NCBI GenBank assembly: GCA_012718885.1
Contig: JAAYBK010000119.1
Location: 1 to 35,131 of the forward strand
DNA length: 35,131 nucleotides
DNA from: Ruminococcus sp.
GTDB taxonomy: Bacteria; Bacillota; Clostridia; Oscillospirales; Ruminococcaceae
Direction: 5' to 3'
Part shown: positions 17,321 to 24,282 of the stretch, piece after piece
How positions within the stretch are numbered: the stretch's first letter is position 1
How the letters are laid out: every line of letters starts with the position of its first letter
Program-made: the position numbers and the translations under genes
Notes under the pieces: model-generated
Database searches by the model: none
Told to the model about the DNA's origin: nothing
Seen by the model: only the letters and a program-made list of their open reading frames with translations

Positions 17321-18090
17321 AGCTTCTCCCCCATTCCCGGAAGATAATCTATCAGCGGCAGTTCATACCGCTCCGCAATGAGGTGGCACACCTTTATGGG
17401 ATCAGGATCGGAAAGCGCCTCCGGGAAATGAGCGTCACAGCCTATTATCGCCTTGCATCCCAGTTTCTGAGCGATGCTCAGGAATCTGTGGGATGGATAA
17501 TGTCTTCCGTCTCTCACGCCCAGGAGATTTATCTCCACGGGCAGGTCCTTCTCTTTCAGGTACTGGCAGAGCCTTGTGAACTGCTCATCGCAGAGCTGAC
17601 TGCTGCCGATAAAATTCAGCAGATCAGGATGAGCAAGGTACTTGTATCTTCCCGATTCCATGCCCTCAATACAAAGATCCACATAGCGTATCAGATCGGC
17701 CTCATCCGAAGTAGGAGCGCCTGTATACGGCGAAAAAGGCTCCCGTTCATTAGTATGCTGTCCGAGTATCATGTAGTCGACCGGATAGTCCTTCAGCAGA
17801 GCATCCTGTGCTTCCATCTGATCCGGGATATACTCCGCCTCGAAGCCTATATATATGGTGATATCCTTTTCGTACTCCTTTTTCAGGCTCAGCAGCGATG
17901 AGAAATAGCCGTCCAGCTCCGAGGGAAGCATCCTCGAACCGGAAACATAGCCGTCATCGTATATCCACGGGCAATGATCCGAGAAGCCCAGAACCTTCAT
18001 CCCGGAGGATATGGCGTGCTCAACATATTTCCTGTCCTCGCCTCTTGCATGGCCGCAGCGGCTGGTATGGGTATGGTAATTTGCAAACAT
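17317..18090 (-). CDS. PHP-domain phosphatase, histidinol-phosphatase (HisK) type
   Basis: The protein shows the metal-binding pattern of the PHP superfamily: NYHTHTSRCGHARG at residues 4-17, a GFSDHCPW motif, GFEAEYIPD, LGQHTNE, LAHPDLLNF and IGCDAHFPE. This layout is that of HisK-type histidinol-phosphate phosphatases, which carry out the penultimate step of histidine synthesis, but no other his gene is near, so the substrate is not certain. The ATG at 18090 has AGGAAG seven bases upstream; an upstream extension of 17 codons lacks a ribosome site and overlaps the promoter. The product is 257 residues. It heads an operon with the GNAT gene, pth and mfd. Confidence 0.87.
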   Translation of the reverse strand: MFANYHTHTSRCGHARGEDRKYVEHAISSGMKVLGFSDHCPWIYDDGYVSGSRMLPSELDGYFSSLLSLKKEYEKDITIYIGFEAEYIPDQMEAQDALLKDYPVDYMILGQHTNEREPFSPYTGAPTSDEADLIRYVDLCIEGMESGRYKYLAHPDLLNFIGSSQLCDEQFTRLCQYLKEKDLPVEINLLGVRDGRHYPSHRFLSIAQKLGCKAIIGCDAHFPEALSDPDPIKVCHLIAERYELPLIDYLPGMGEKL

Positions 18091-18112
18091 GATACATCTT
18101 CCTTTCTTCTTT

Positions 18113-18141
18113 ATTATATCATGTCCGGAAGAATATTTCAA
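18113..18141 (-). promoter_or_regulatory. Promoter of the PHP-GNAT-pth-mfd operon
   Basis: Minus strand: TTGAAA (18136-18141), 17-base spacer, TATAAT (18113-18118), with TGA before the -10 box. The start would be near 18106, only about 16 bases before the ATG at 18090, leaving a very short leader that still holds the ribosome site. Confidence 0.72.
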
Positions 18142-18202
18142 CAGTCAAAGCGAGCGTCCTATACTGAAAAAAGGAAGAGCAAGGGACTATGGGAAAGAGA
18201 TC

Positions 18203-18235
18203 GGGGAAGTATCTTTCTGAGAAAGATACTTCCCC
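18203..18235. other. Perfect 15-bp hairpin between Nudix gene and PHP operon
   Basis: GGGGAAGTATCTTTC (18203-18217) and GAAAGATACTTCCCC (18221-18235) pair perfectly around TGA. It lies downstream of the Nudix stop (18321). Neither side has a U-run, so it does not look like a simple intrinsic terminator; it may mark an mRNA 3' end after processing. A smaller stem, TGAGC/GCTCA near 18262-18277, lies between it and the Nudix gene. Nothing else was recognised in 18142-18320. Confidence 0.6.
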
Positions 18236-18320
18236 GGGTAAATAGAATTTATTTCTGTATGAGCATCACGCTCAGACTATGTCGGTGAACTGATGACCGC
18301 TATTCTTAAAGCAGAACAGC

Positions 18321-18785
18321 TCAGCTTCTTTTCAGGTATTCTCTTACCTTTTCAAATATCCTTGACTTTATTTTCAGCGGCGGAATATTTTCAGGCAGCT
18401 CATCAATGGGAAAAAATCTCTGCATCGAAGCCTCTTCCTCCTGCACCCTCATGCTTCCGGCAAAATCACGGCAAATATACAATATCACCGCAAGATATAC
18501 CTGATCGCCGTTTGGATATTCATAGAAGGAATCCTCGCCTGACAGGTCCATGAAAAATTCCAGTTCTCCGCACAGGAGGCCGGTCTCTTCCATTACCTCC
18601 CTACGGGCACATTCCTCGAAGCTCTCACCGAGCTCCATTGAACCTGCCGGATAATCCCAATAGCCGTTGTCTGTGCGTTTTTGAAGCAATATCTCATCGT
18701 TCCCGTTTATAATTATAACTCCTGCACCGGCCATAATAAGAGGTCTGCTGCCGATATTACGGCGAAGCTCCAAAATATATCCCAT
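18321..18785 (-). CDS. Nudix hydrolase
   Basis: Nudix enzymes hydrolyse nucleoside diphosphates linked to another group. The Nudix box is complete: G-S-M-E-L-G-E-S-F-E, then ECARREVMEETGL, at about residues 47-69, with the REVMEE metal-binding core. The upstream GAGVIIINGNDEILLQKR strand pair and WDYPAGSM are typical. The 154-residue size fits a single-domain enzyme such as an ADP-ribose or dGTP-type hydrolase; the substrate cannot be assigned. The ATG has GGAGG seven bases upstream. It follows the PH-domain gene by 37 bases and is probably transcribed with it. Confidence 0.92.
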   Translation of the reverse strand: MGYILELRRNIGSRPLIMAGAGVIIINGNDEILLQKRTDNGYWDYPAGSMELGESFEECARREVMEETGLLCGELEFFMDLSGEDSFYEYPNGDQVYLAVILYICRDFAGSMRVQEEEASMQRFFPIDELPENIPPLKIKSRIFEKVREYLKRS

Positions 18786-18822
18786 GCTGTTTCCTCCGTT
18801 ATGCGATACTTATAAAACTATT

Positions 18823-19497
18823 TCACACCGGCGTTCCGCAATTCCGGCAGAACGCAGCACCGTTCGTTATATACGCACCACAGACGCTGCAAACAGCCGG
18901 ATTCTGAGCAGCAGCCTGAAATGGATTTACCGTTGTCTCCTGGAGAGGAACGTTCTGTATCGGAGCCGGCTGCTCCTGCACGGGAGCGCCATTATGCTGC
19001 GCCATAGCAGACATATTGCTGATATACTCCGCCTGCTTTCTGAGGCGCTCATCCTCTCTTGCATCGATGGTATCCATTACGGTATTCTTGAAATCCATTG
19101 CATTTTTCACATAGCCGAACCTGAGCTTCTGCGAGGTCGTACTGATCTGTATGGTGGCATAGCCGAATATCTTTCCGCCAAGACTTTCGGAAATAGAGAA
19201 ATTGTCGATCTTTTCAAGATAAGCGTCTATGGACATAGCGATAACAACACCGGTCTTTCCGATTATTTTTTTATTTGTAACTCCCAGCTCAACGCTGGAT
19301 ATGATAACAGCCTTTATGAGAACGCTCAGCACCGCACATCCCACAGCACCGGCAAGTATCATTTCCTCCCCTACAGCCGCAGCGATGCCCACGGCGATAA
19401 TCCAGAACAGTATGGTGGGGATCATCGGCGCCCAGCTTATCCTGGCCTTTTTTACAAGCACCTCGTTCCGGCGCATATTTCTTTCAACGTAAGTCAT
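18823..19497 (-). CDS. Membrane protein with bacterial PH domain and C-terminal zinc ribbon
   Basis: The 224-residue protein has two membrane helices near residues 24-44 (MIPTILFWIIAVGIAAA) and 48-66. These are followed by a PH-like domain of the bPH_2 type: ELGVTNKKIIGKTGVV, then an amphipathic YLEKIDNFSISESLGGKIFG and YATIQIS. A Gln/Pro-rich linker leads to a zinc ribbon made of CSVC and CRNC in the last 22 residues. The ATG at 19497 follows AAGGAGG by six bases; a longer frame upstream crosses the promoter and was rejected. Function is unknown; such proteins are common in Firmicutes and probably act at the membrane with the zinc ribbon in the cytoplasm. Confidence 0.85.
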   Translation of the reverse strand: MTYVERNMRRNEVLVKKARISWAPMIPTILFWIIAVGIAAAVGEEMILAGAVGCAVLSVLIKAVIISSVELGVTNKKIIGKTGVVIAMSIDAYLEKIDNFSISESLGGKIFGYATIQISTTSQKLRFGYVKNAMDFKNTVMDTIDAREDERLRKQAEYISNMSAMAQHNGAPVQEQPAPIQNVPLQETTVNPFQAAAQNPAVCSVCGAYITNGAAFCRNCGTPV

Positions 19498-19549
19498 ATT
19501 AAACCTCCTTAAATACAACGCACAGCAGCTCAGCCCGCTGTGCAATTTT

Positions 19550-19578
19550 ATTATAACGTATAAGCAGTATTTTGTCAA
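19550..19578 (-). promoter_or_regulatory. Promoter of the PH-domain / Nudix pair
   Basis: Minus strand: consensus TTGACA (19573-19578), 17-base spacer and TATAAT (19550-19555). The leader contains a 7-bp stem GCACAGC/GCTGTGC at about 19519-19542, just before the AAGGAGG ribosome site. Confidence 0.85.
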
Positions 19579-19680
19579 TATATGCTAAATAATGTGTTTA
19601 GCGATAAAGACAGCTTTTTCTCCGGCAGCACATCGATCATGAGCTGCGGCTGGCATTTTACTGTTTTTTCAAAAAAGGAC

Positions 19681-19709
19681 TTGACAAATGCGATAGTTTG
19701 TGATATAAT
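19681..19709 (+). promoter_or_regulatory. Promoter of the T-box operon
   Basis: TTGACA (19681-19686), 17-base spacer, TATAAT (19704-19709), with TGA before the -10 box. Transcription should start near 19716, giving a leader of about 330 bases before the first gene. The divergent promoter at 19550-19578 faces the other way about 100 bases away; nothing else was recognised between them. Confidence 0.88.
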
Positions 19710-19715
19710 CCAAAC

Positions 19716-19990
19716 CATAAGCTATGAGGAAGACAAGCAGAGTATCGCCAATGTCTGCAGAGAGCCGGCGGCAGGTGTGAGCCGGTGATAAGCAATGCTG
19801 TGTATCCCTTCTGAGCCGGAGTGCTGAAAGCTGATAGTAAGCGTTCCCGTGATTCTGCGTTAATGAATAGGACTTGCTGGAGTCTGAAGTGGTGTTACGC
19901 AATAGCGGCACAATTTGAGTGGTACCGCGGGTGATCAGTTAATGATACTCGTCTCAAAGATGGATTCTTTGAGACGAGTTTTTTGTTTTT
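19716..19990 (+). promoter_or_regulatory. T-box leader (tRNA-sensing riboswitch)
   Basis: T-box leaders read the charging state of one tRNA: uncharged tRNA stabilises an antiterminator and turns the operon on. Visible parts: an AGUA segment (19741-19744), the Stem I distal region GCAGAGAGCCGG...GGTGTGAGCCGG (19757-19785), the 3' side of Stem I ending around CTTCTGAGCC, the T-box sequence TGGTACCGCGG (19920-19930) and a terminator with U-run (19947-19990). The UGGU bulge (19920-19923) should pair with a tRNA ending ACCA, so the tRNA should carry A73. The specifier codon lies within 19803-19811, but I could not fix its frame: AUC (Ile), CCC (Pro) and UUC (Phe) suit A73, while UCC (Ser) usually goes with G73. 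Confidence 0.93.
19947..19990 (+). terminator. T-box terminator hairpin
   Basis: ACTCGTCTCAAAGA (19947-19960) and TCTTTGAGACGAGT (19966-19979) form a perfect 14-bp stem with loop TGGAT, followed by TTTTTTGTTTTT. It is the conditional terminator of the T-box and lies about 55 bases before the first gene. Confidence 0.95.
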
Positions 19991-20044
19991 CGCAGAGCCC
20001 CTTTCATTTTCCAGTATAAACAAGAATTATAAGGAGAGATAATC

Positions 20045-22396
20045 ATGAGCGAAACGACGAAATTACAGAATGCAGAAGTAAGGATAAAAGAAGTGGCAGA
20101 ACGTATTTCACATCTGCGTGAGGATCTTGGTATCTCCGTGGAAGAAATGGCTGCAATAACTGACTATTCCGTAGAAGAATACAAGAGGCTTGAATCCGGC
20201 GAGCAGGACTTCAGCTTTACATTCATCTATAAATGTGCAAACAAATTCAACGTTGAGATCACCGATCTCATGGAGGGAATCAGTCCTGAGCTCAGCGGAT
20301 ATACCGTTACCCGCAAGGGCGAGGGCGTGCCTATCGTCCGCAGAAAGGGCTTTGTATACAACCGCCTTGCATCCAAGTTCAAGAACAAGGCTGTTGAGCC
20401 CTTCCACGTTGTGATCCCCTATTCCGATGAAGCTCTTTCCCAGCCGCTGCATATGTCCAGCCATGCAGGCCAGGAAATGGATATCGTCATCAAAGGCACA
20501 ATGCGTATAACTGTAGGCTCACATACAGAGATCCTCCACGAGGGCGACTCTATCTACTATGACAGCTCCATGCCACATGATGAAGTTGCACTGGGCGGCG
20601 ATGACTGCGAAATCTACGCTTTTGTCACAGCTCCCCGCGGAACAACAGGCATGGCTGAATACAAGGAGCACGTTGCAGAGCATCACCTTACCAATGTGGA
20701 CAAGGCCGGCCTGCTCCACCCTATATCAGAAAAATTCGTAAAATGCGAGACAAATGAGGAGGGCATCCTCAGCGGAGTTCATTTCGTAAACCAGGATAAG
20801 TTCAACTTCGCATACGATATCGTTGACGCAATGGCAGAAAAATGCCCAGACAAAACTGCTATGATCTATGTGGATGTAAACCACAACGAGCGCCGCTTCA
20901 CTTTCAAGGATATCAAGAAATACTCCTGCCAGACCGCAAACTACTTCAAGTCCCTCGGCATAAAGAAGGGCGACCGTGTAATGCTGGTGCTCAAGCGCCA
21001 TTATCAGTTCTGGTTCTCGATCGTTGCCCTCCACCGTATCGGCGCACTTGTTATCCCTGCGTCAAATATGCTCAAGGAGCACGATTTTGAATACCGCTTC
21101 AATTCCGCTGAGATATCCGCTATCGTATGCTCTGCTGACGGCGACATCACAGCAGAAGTTGACAAGGCCTGCGCTGTAACAAATACTATCCGTACAAAGA
21201 TCATCGTCAACGGTCAGCGTGAGGGCTGGCACGACTTCAACGAGGAGCTCCCTGCATACAGCACTCATTTCGAGCGTACTGACGAAACTCCCTGCGGAAC
21301 TGATCCGATGCTCATCTTCTTCAGCTCAGGCACATCAGGCAATCCAAAGCTTGTTCTGCACAGCTATCAGTACCCTCTCGGCCACTATGTAACAGCCCGC
21401 TACTGGCAGAATGCCGATCCTAACGGCCTGCACTTCACTATCTCCGATACAGGCTGGGGCAAGGCTCTCTGGGGCAAGCTCTACGGCCAGTGGATGAATG
21501 AAGCAGCAGTATTCGTATACGACTTCGACCGCTTCCACGCAGACGACATCCTTCCCATGTTCAAGAAGTACAATATCACATCCTTCTGTGCGCCTCCGAC
21601 AATGTACCGCTTCTTCATCAAAGAGGATCTCTCCAAGTATGATCTCTCATCACTGAAATATGCCTGCATCGCCGGTGAAGCACTTAACCCGGAGGTATTC
21701 CACCAGTTCTACCGTGCAACAGGAATAAAGCTTATGGAGGGCTTCGGCCAGACCGAGACTACCCTTACTATCGCAAACGTTGTCGGCATGGAGCCTAAGC
21801 CCGGCAGCATGGGCAAGCCTAATCCGCAGTATGATGTACAGGTGCTCCTCCCCGACGGAACTCCCGCAGGCGTAGGTGAGACCGGTGAGATCTGTGTCAG
21901 ACTGAAGGATGAAAGCGTCCCCGGATACGGAGTCCCCGGCCTTGCACTCTGCTACTACGGCGACAAGGAGACTACTGCCGAGACATGGCGTGAGGGCTAC
22001 TACCATACAGGCGATACCGCATGGGTAGATGAGGACGGGTATTTCTGGTATGTGGGCAGAGTTGACGACGTTATCAAGTCCTCCGGCTACCGTATCGGAC
22101 CATTCGAGATCGAAAGCGTGCTCATGGAGCTTCCATATGTACTTGAGTGTGCCGTTACAGGCGTTCCGGATGAGATCAGAGGACAGGTCGTAAAGGCGAC
22201 CATCGTTCTCACAAAGGATAAAGCTCCGTCTGACGAGCTGGTAAAGGAGATCAAGGATTATGTCAAGGAGCGCACTGCACCTTACAAATATCCAAGAGTC
22301 GTTGAATTCGTTCCGGAGCTGCCAAAGACCGTAGGCAGCGGAAAGATACGCCGTGCCGCTATCCGTGAAATGGATAAGACCAAATATCAGAAGTGA
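20045..22396 (+). CDS. XRE-cupin-acyl-CoA synthetase fusion (AMP-forming)
   Basis: Three modules are fused in 783 residues. Residues 14-77 are an XRE-type helix-turn-helix (LGISVEEMAAITDYSVEEYKRLE). Residues about 95-200 are a cupin with a HMSSHAGQEMD metal-site-like motif (His136, His140, Glu144) and EGDSIYYDSSMPHD. From about 225 comes an adenylate-forming ligase: FFSSGTSGNPKLV near 424-436, EGFGQTETT, YHTGDTAWVDEDGYFWYVGR, DDVIKSSGYRIGPFEIE near 672, and the catalytic Lys at 767 in TVGSGKIRR. The ligase part resembles medium- or branched-chain acyl-CoA synthetases (acid + ATP + CoA to acyl-CoA + AMP). XRE-cupin proteins are normally free regulators; here the module may sense the acid or the nucleic acid. 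The T-box upstream ties expression to an amino acid. AAGGAGAG precedes the ATG. Confidence 0.88.
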   Translation: MSETTKLQNAEVRIKEVAERISHLREDLGISVEEMAAITDYSVEEYKRLESGEQDFSFTFIYKCANKFNVEITDLMEGISPELSGYTVTRKGEGVPIVRRKGFVYNRLASKFKNKAVEPFHVVIPYSDEALSQPLHMSSHAGQEMDIVIKGTMRITVGSHTEILHEGDSIYYDSSMPHDEVALGGDDCEIYAFVTAPRGTTGMAEYKEHVAEHHLTNVDKAGLLHPISEKFVKCETNEEGILSGVHFVNQDKFNFAYDIVDAMAEKCPDKTAMIYVDVNHNERRFTFKDIKKYSCQTANYFKSLGIKKGDRVMLVLKRHYQFWFSIVALHRIGALVIPASNMLKEHDFEYRFNSAEISAIVCSADGDITAEVDKACAVTNTIRTKIIVNGQREGWHDFNEELPAYSTHFERTDETPCGTDPMLIFFSSGTSGNPKLVLHSYQYPLGHYVTARYWQNADPNGLHFTISDTGWGKALWGKLYGQWMNEAAVFVYDFDRFHADDILPMFKKYNITSFCAPPTMYRFFIKEDLSKYDLSSLKYACIAGEALNPEVFHQFYRATGIKLMEGFGQTETTLTIANVVGMEPKPGSMGKPNPQYDVQVLLPDGTPAGVGETGEICVRLKDESVPGYGVPGLALCYYGDKETTAETWREGYYHTGDTAWVDEDGYFWYVGRVDDVIKSSGYRIGPFEIESVLMELPYVLECAVTGVPDEIRGQVVKATIVLTKDKAPSDELVKEIKDYVKERTAPYKYPRVVEFVPELPKTVGSGKIRRAAIREMDKTKYQK

Positions 22397-22398
22397 CC

Positions 22399-23841
22399 AT
22401 GAACAGAACGTTTGTAACTAAAATGCCGAATCATATCGGAGCATTTCTCAAAGCAAGCAAATGCTTTGCAGCCCTCGGCATAAATATAACAAGAGTAAGC
22501 TACAACAAGGCTGTGGATTCCCATATGCTGTTTATCGACGCTGAGGGAACTCCACAGCAGCTTGCAAAGGCTGCGGAAGTGCTGACCGCTATCGGCTATC
22601 TTCAGTGTGATGAGGATAACCGCAGCGTTGTACTGCTGGAATTCCGCCTGAAGGATGAGCCAGGCAGCGTTACCGCTATTCTTGAGCTTATAAGCGCCCA
22701 TAACTTCAACATCTCCTATATAAGCTCCCAGGAAAACGGTACAGAATACCAGCTTTTCAAAATGGGACTGATCGCCGACAGCTCCGACAGGATAGATACT
22801 TTCATCGAGGAAGCAAGAAAGCTTTGCAGTGTCCGTGTCATCGAATACAACCATGCAGATAAGATATTCGACAACAGCTTCTTCTACAACGCCTTTGTCA
22901 GTGAGTTGTCCTCAGCTATGGAGATATCCTCCGAGGCAAAGAATGAGCTTATGGTCAATACCAATCTTGCAATGCAGATACTTGACGAATCCGGAGTTTC
23001 TCCGTACCGTACCTTTGACAGTATAAGCCGCTTTGCGGAGCTCCTTGCAGCTTCAAGAGGGAATAATTTCTCGCCCAGGATCACTGTTCATCAGATCACT
23101 GAAAACACCTCGGTAACTCTTATCGAGCCTCCCTGCGGAAGCAATACAGCAATAATAAAAAGCGGCAGCGAATACCTGTTCATCGACACAGGCTATGCCT
23201 GCTACAAAGAGGAGATGCTGCCGATCATCAGGAGTATCGTGCCTGAATTTGAAAGCATAGAGAAGAAGTGCTTCATAACTCACGCCGATGTGGATCACTG
23301 CGGACTTCTCCCCTTATTTGATACGGTATACGCCAGTGCTCCCAGCGCAGAATGTCTGAGACTGGAAAGCTGCGGCGAGGACGGATTCCGTGAAAGGAAC
23401 ACTCTGCACAAGCCATATATCCGCATCTGCAAGGTACTCACCTCATACGCTGCGGTATCCCCCGAAAAAATAAAGGTCATTGGCGATAAGAAGGAGATCC
23501 GCCAGCTTATCGAGCAGACCGGCTTCTTCGATTTCGGCGAACTCCACTTTGAACTGTACGAGGGAAAGGGAGGTCATCTTGCAGGCGAATCCGTGCTCAT
23601 CGACTTTGAACATCATATTGCCTTTACAGGCGATATCTTCGTGAATATGAAGGATATGACTGCTCAGCAGGCACAGTATAACCGCTATGCGCCCATTCTT
23701 ATGACATCTGTTGATACAGACAAGGAACTGTGCGCTGCCGAGAGAAATGCTCTTTTCCAGCGCCTCGGTGTAGGCTCATGGCAGATATTCGGCGGCCACG
23801 GGGGAAAAAAAGCCTATAATGTCAGACCGGCAGAGATATGA
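22399..23841 (+). CDS. ACT-ACT-metallo-beta-lactamase-fold fusion protein
   Basis: Two ACT-like modules at about residues 1-70 (KMPNHIGAFLKASKCFAALG) and 76-145 (FRLKDEPGSVTAILELISAH) suggest amino-acid binding. A linker leads to a metallo-beta-lactamase fold from about 225: LFIDTGYACYKEE, THADVDHCGL, GGHLAGESVLID, IAFTGDIF and a final GGHGGKKAY. The metal motif is HxDxDH (H295, D297, D299, H300): an Asp replaces the second His of the canonical HxHxDH. The ATG at 22399 lies two bases after the ligase stop, with no good ribosome site, so translation is probably coupled. The reaction is unknown; context suggests a hydrolase, such as a thioesterase-like or lactone-type enzyme, controlled by an amino acid. 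ACT proteins are often found beside acyl-CoA ligases that serve amino-acid synthesis by reductive carboxylation. Confidence 0.85.
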   Translation: MNRTFVTKMPNHIGAFLKASKCFAALGINITRVSYNKAVDSHMLFIDAEGTPQQLAKAAEVLTAIGYLQCDEDNRSVVLLEFRLKDEPGSVTAILELISAHNFNISYISSQENGTEYQLFKMGLIADSSDRIDTFIEEARKLCSVRVIEYNHADKIFDNSFFYNAFVSELSSAMEISSEAKNELMVNTNLAMQILDESGVSPYRTFDSISRFAELLAASRGNNFSPRITVHQITENTSVTLIEPPCGSNTAIIKSGSEYLFIDTGYACYKEEMLPIIRSIVPEFESIEKKCFITHADVDHCGLLPLFDTVYASAPSAECLRLESCGEDGFRERNTLHKPYIRICKVLTSYAAVSPEKIKVIGDKKEIRQLIEQTGFFDFGELHFELYEGKGGHLAGESVLIDFEHHIAFTGDIFVNMKDMTAQQAQYNRYAPILMTSVDTDKELCAAERNALFQRLGVGSWQIFGGHGGKKAYNVRPAEI

Positions 23842-23860
23842 AACTATACATAACAAAAAA

Positions 23861-23895
23861 TCCTCACAGTGCGAAACTGTGAGGAATTTTTCGTT
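23861..23895 (+). terminator. Terminator of the T-box operon
   Basis: TCCTCACAGT (23861-23870) pairs with ACTGTGAGGA (23876-23885) around GCGAA, followed by ATTTTTCGTTTT. It lies 20 bases after the ACT-MBL stop and resembles the hairpins at 24227, 27203 and 33402. Confidence 0.9.
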
Positions 23896-23921
23896 TTATT
23901 CTACTCTTATATCCGTAAACG

Positions 23922-23965
23922 AATTACTTCTTTTCGCTTATTGCAGCCTGTGCTGTAGATAGGGA
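23922..23965 (-). repeat. Short copy of a ppdK-3'-end-like segment
   Basis: On the minus strand the sequence reads as codons for AQAAISEKK followed by TAA. The 11-base core CAGGCTGCAAT stands exactly 13 bases before the TAA, as it does at 27371-27397 and at the true end of ppdK (33687-33713). After the stop, this copy passes almost at once into CGGATATAA and then the terminator region. It is a remnant or a shared element, not a gene. Confidence 0.5.
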
Positions 23966-23987
23966 GCAGTGAAACTCAAATCAACAA

Positions 23988-24139
23988 ATGGCTATATATC
24001 ACCATAAACTCGATACAGAAAAAGTCCTATACTTGCTGCGGTCATAATTGCTTACAGCGAAAATCATCTTAATATAATAAGTGATATTGCAGGGGCTATA
24101 TACCAAGAGATGCGTATGCAGAATCCAAACGACCAGTAA
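23988..24139 (+). pseudogene. Possible decayed small gene
   Basis: An ATG at 23988 opens a short frame (MAIYHHKLDTEK). A one-base shift at the A5 run 24019-24023 joins it to a protein-like frame (SPILAAVIIAYSENHLNI, then ISDIAGAIYQEMRMQNPNDQ) ending at TAA 24137-24139. The second part looks like real helical protein, unlike the random frames around it, but I do not recognise the family. There is no clear ribosome site at the ATG. It is best read as a gene remnant. Apart from this, the 440-base gap 23842-24282 holds only the hairpins and repeat listed here. Confidence 0.3.
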
Positions 24140-24171
24140 GTGTAGAGCCGCCCTTAATGATATATGATAAG

Positions 24172-24197
24172 AGCCTTGCCCCATTGGGGGCAGGGCT
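24172..24197 (+). terminator. Possible terminator hairpin
   Basis: GCCTTGCCCC (24173-24182) pairs with GGGGCAGGGC (24187-24196), with one G-T wobble, followed by TTACTTTTATACTCC. It could end a plus-strand transcript from the decayed gene region; the U-run is imperfect. Confidence 0.4.
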
Positions 24198-24226
24198 TAC
24201 TTTTATACTCCAATCATTACCAAAAA

Positions 24227-24253
24227 AGTCCACACAGCCAAACTGTGAGGACT
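24227..24253 (-). terminator. Terminator of the OhrR operon
   Basis: Minus strand: AGTCCTCACAG, loop of five, CTGTGTGGACT, then TTTTTT. It lies 30 bases after the Pr6Pr gene. The 46 bases around it are almost identical to the terminator at 27203-27230, including a shared flank GAATAAAAACAATG. The plus side is also T-rich. Confidence 0.85.
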
Positions 24254-24282
24254 CATTGTTTTTATTCCTATCTTAAAGACTA

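Noticed and set aside
22387-22854. 155-residue minus-strand frame over the start of the ACT-MBL gene
   Set aside because: It covers the ACT coding region, which has clear protein motifs, and has no promoter or ribosome site.
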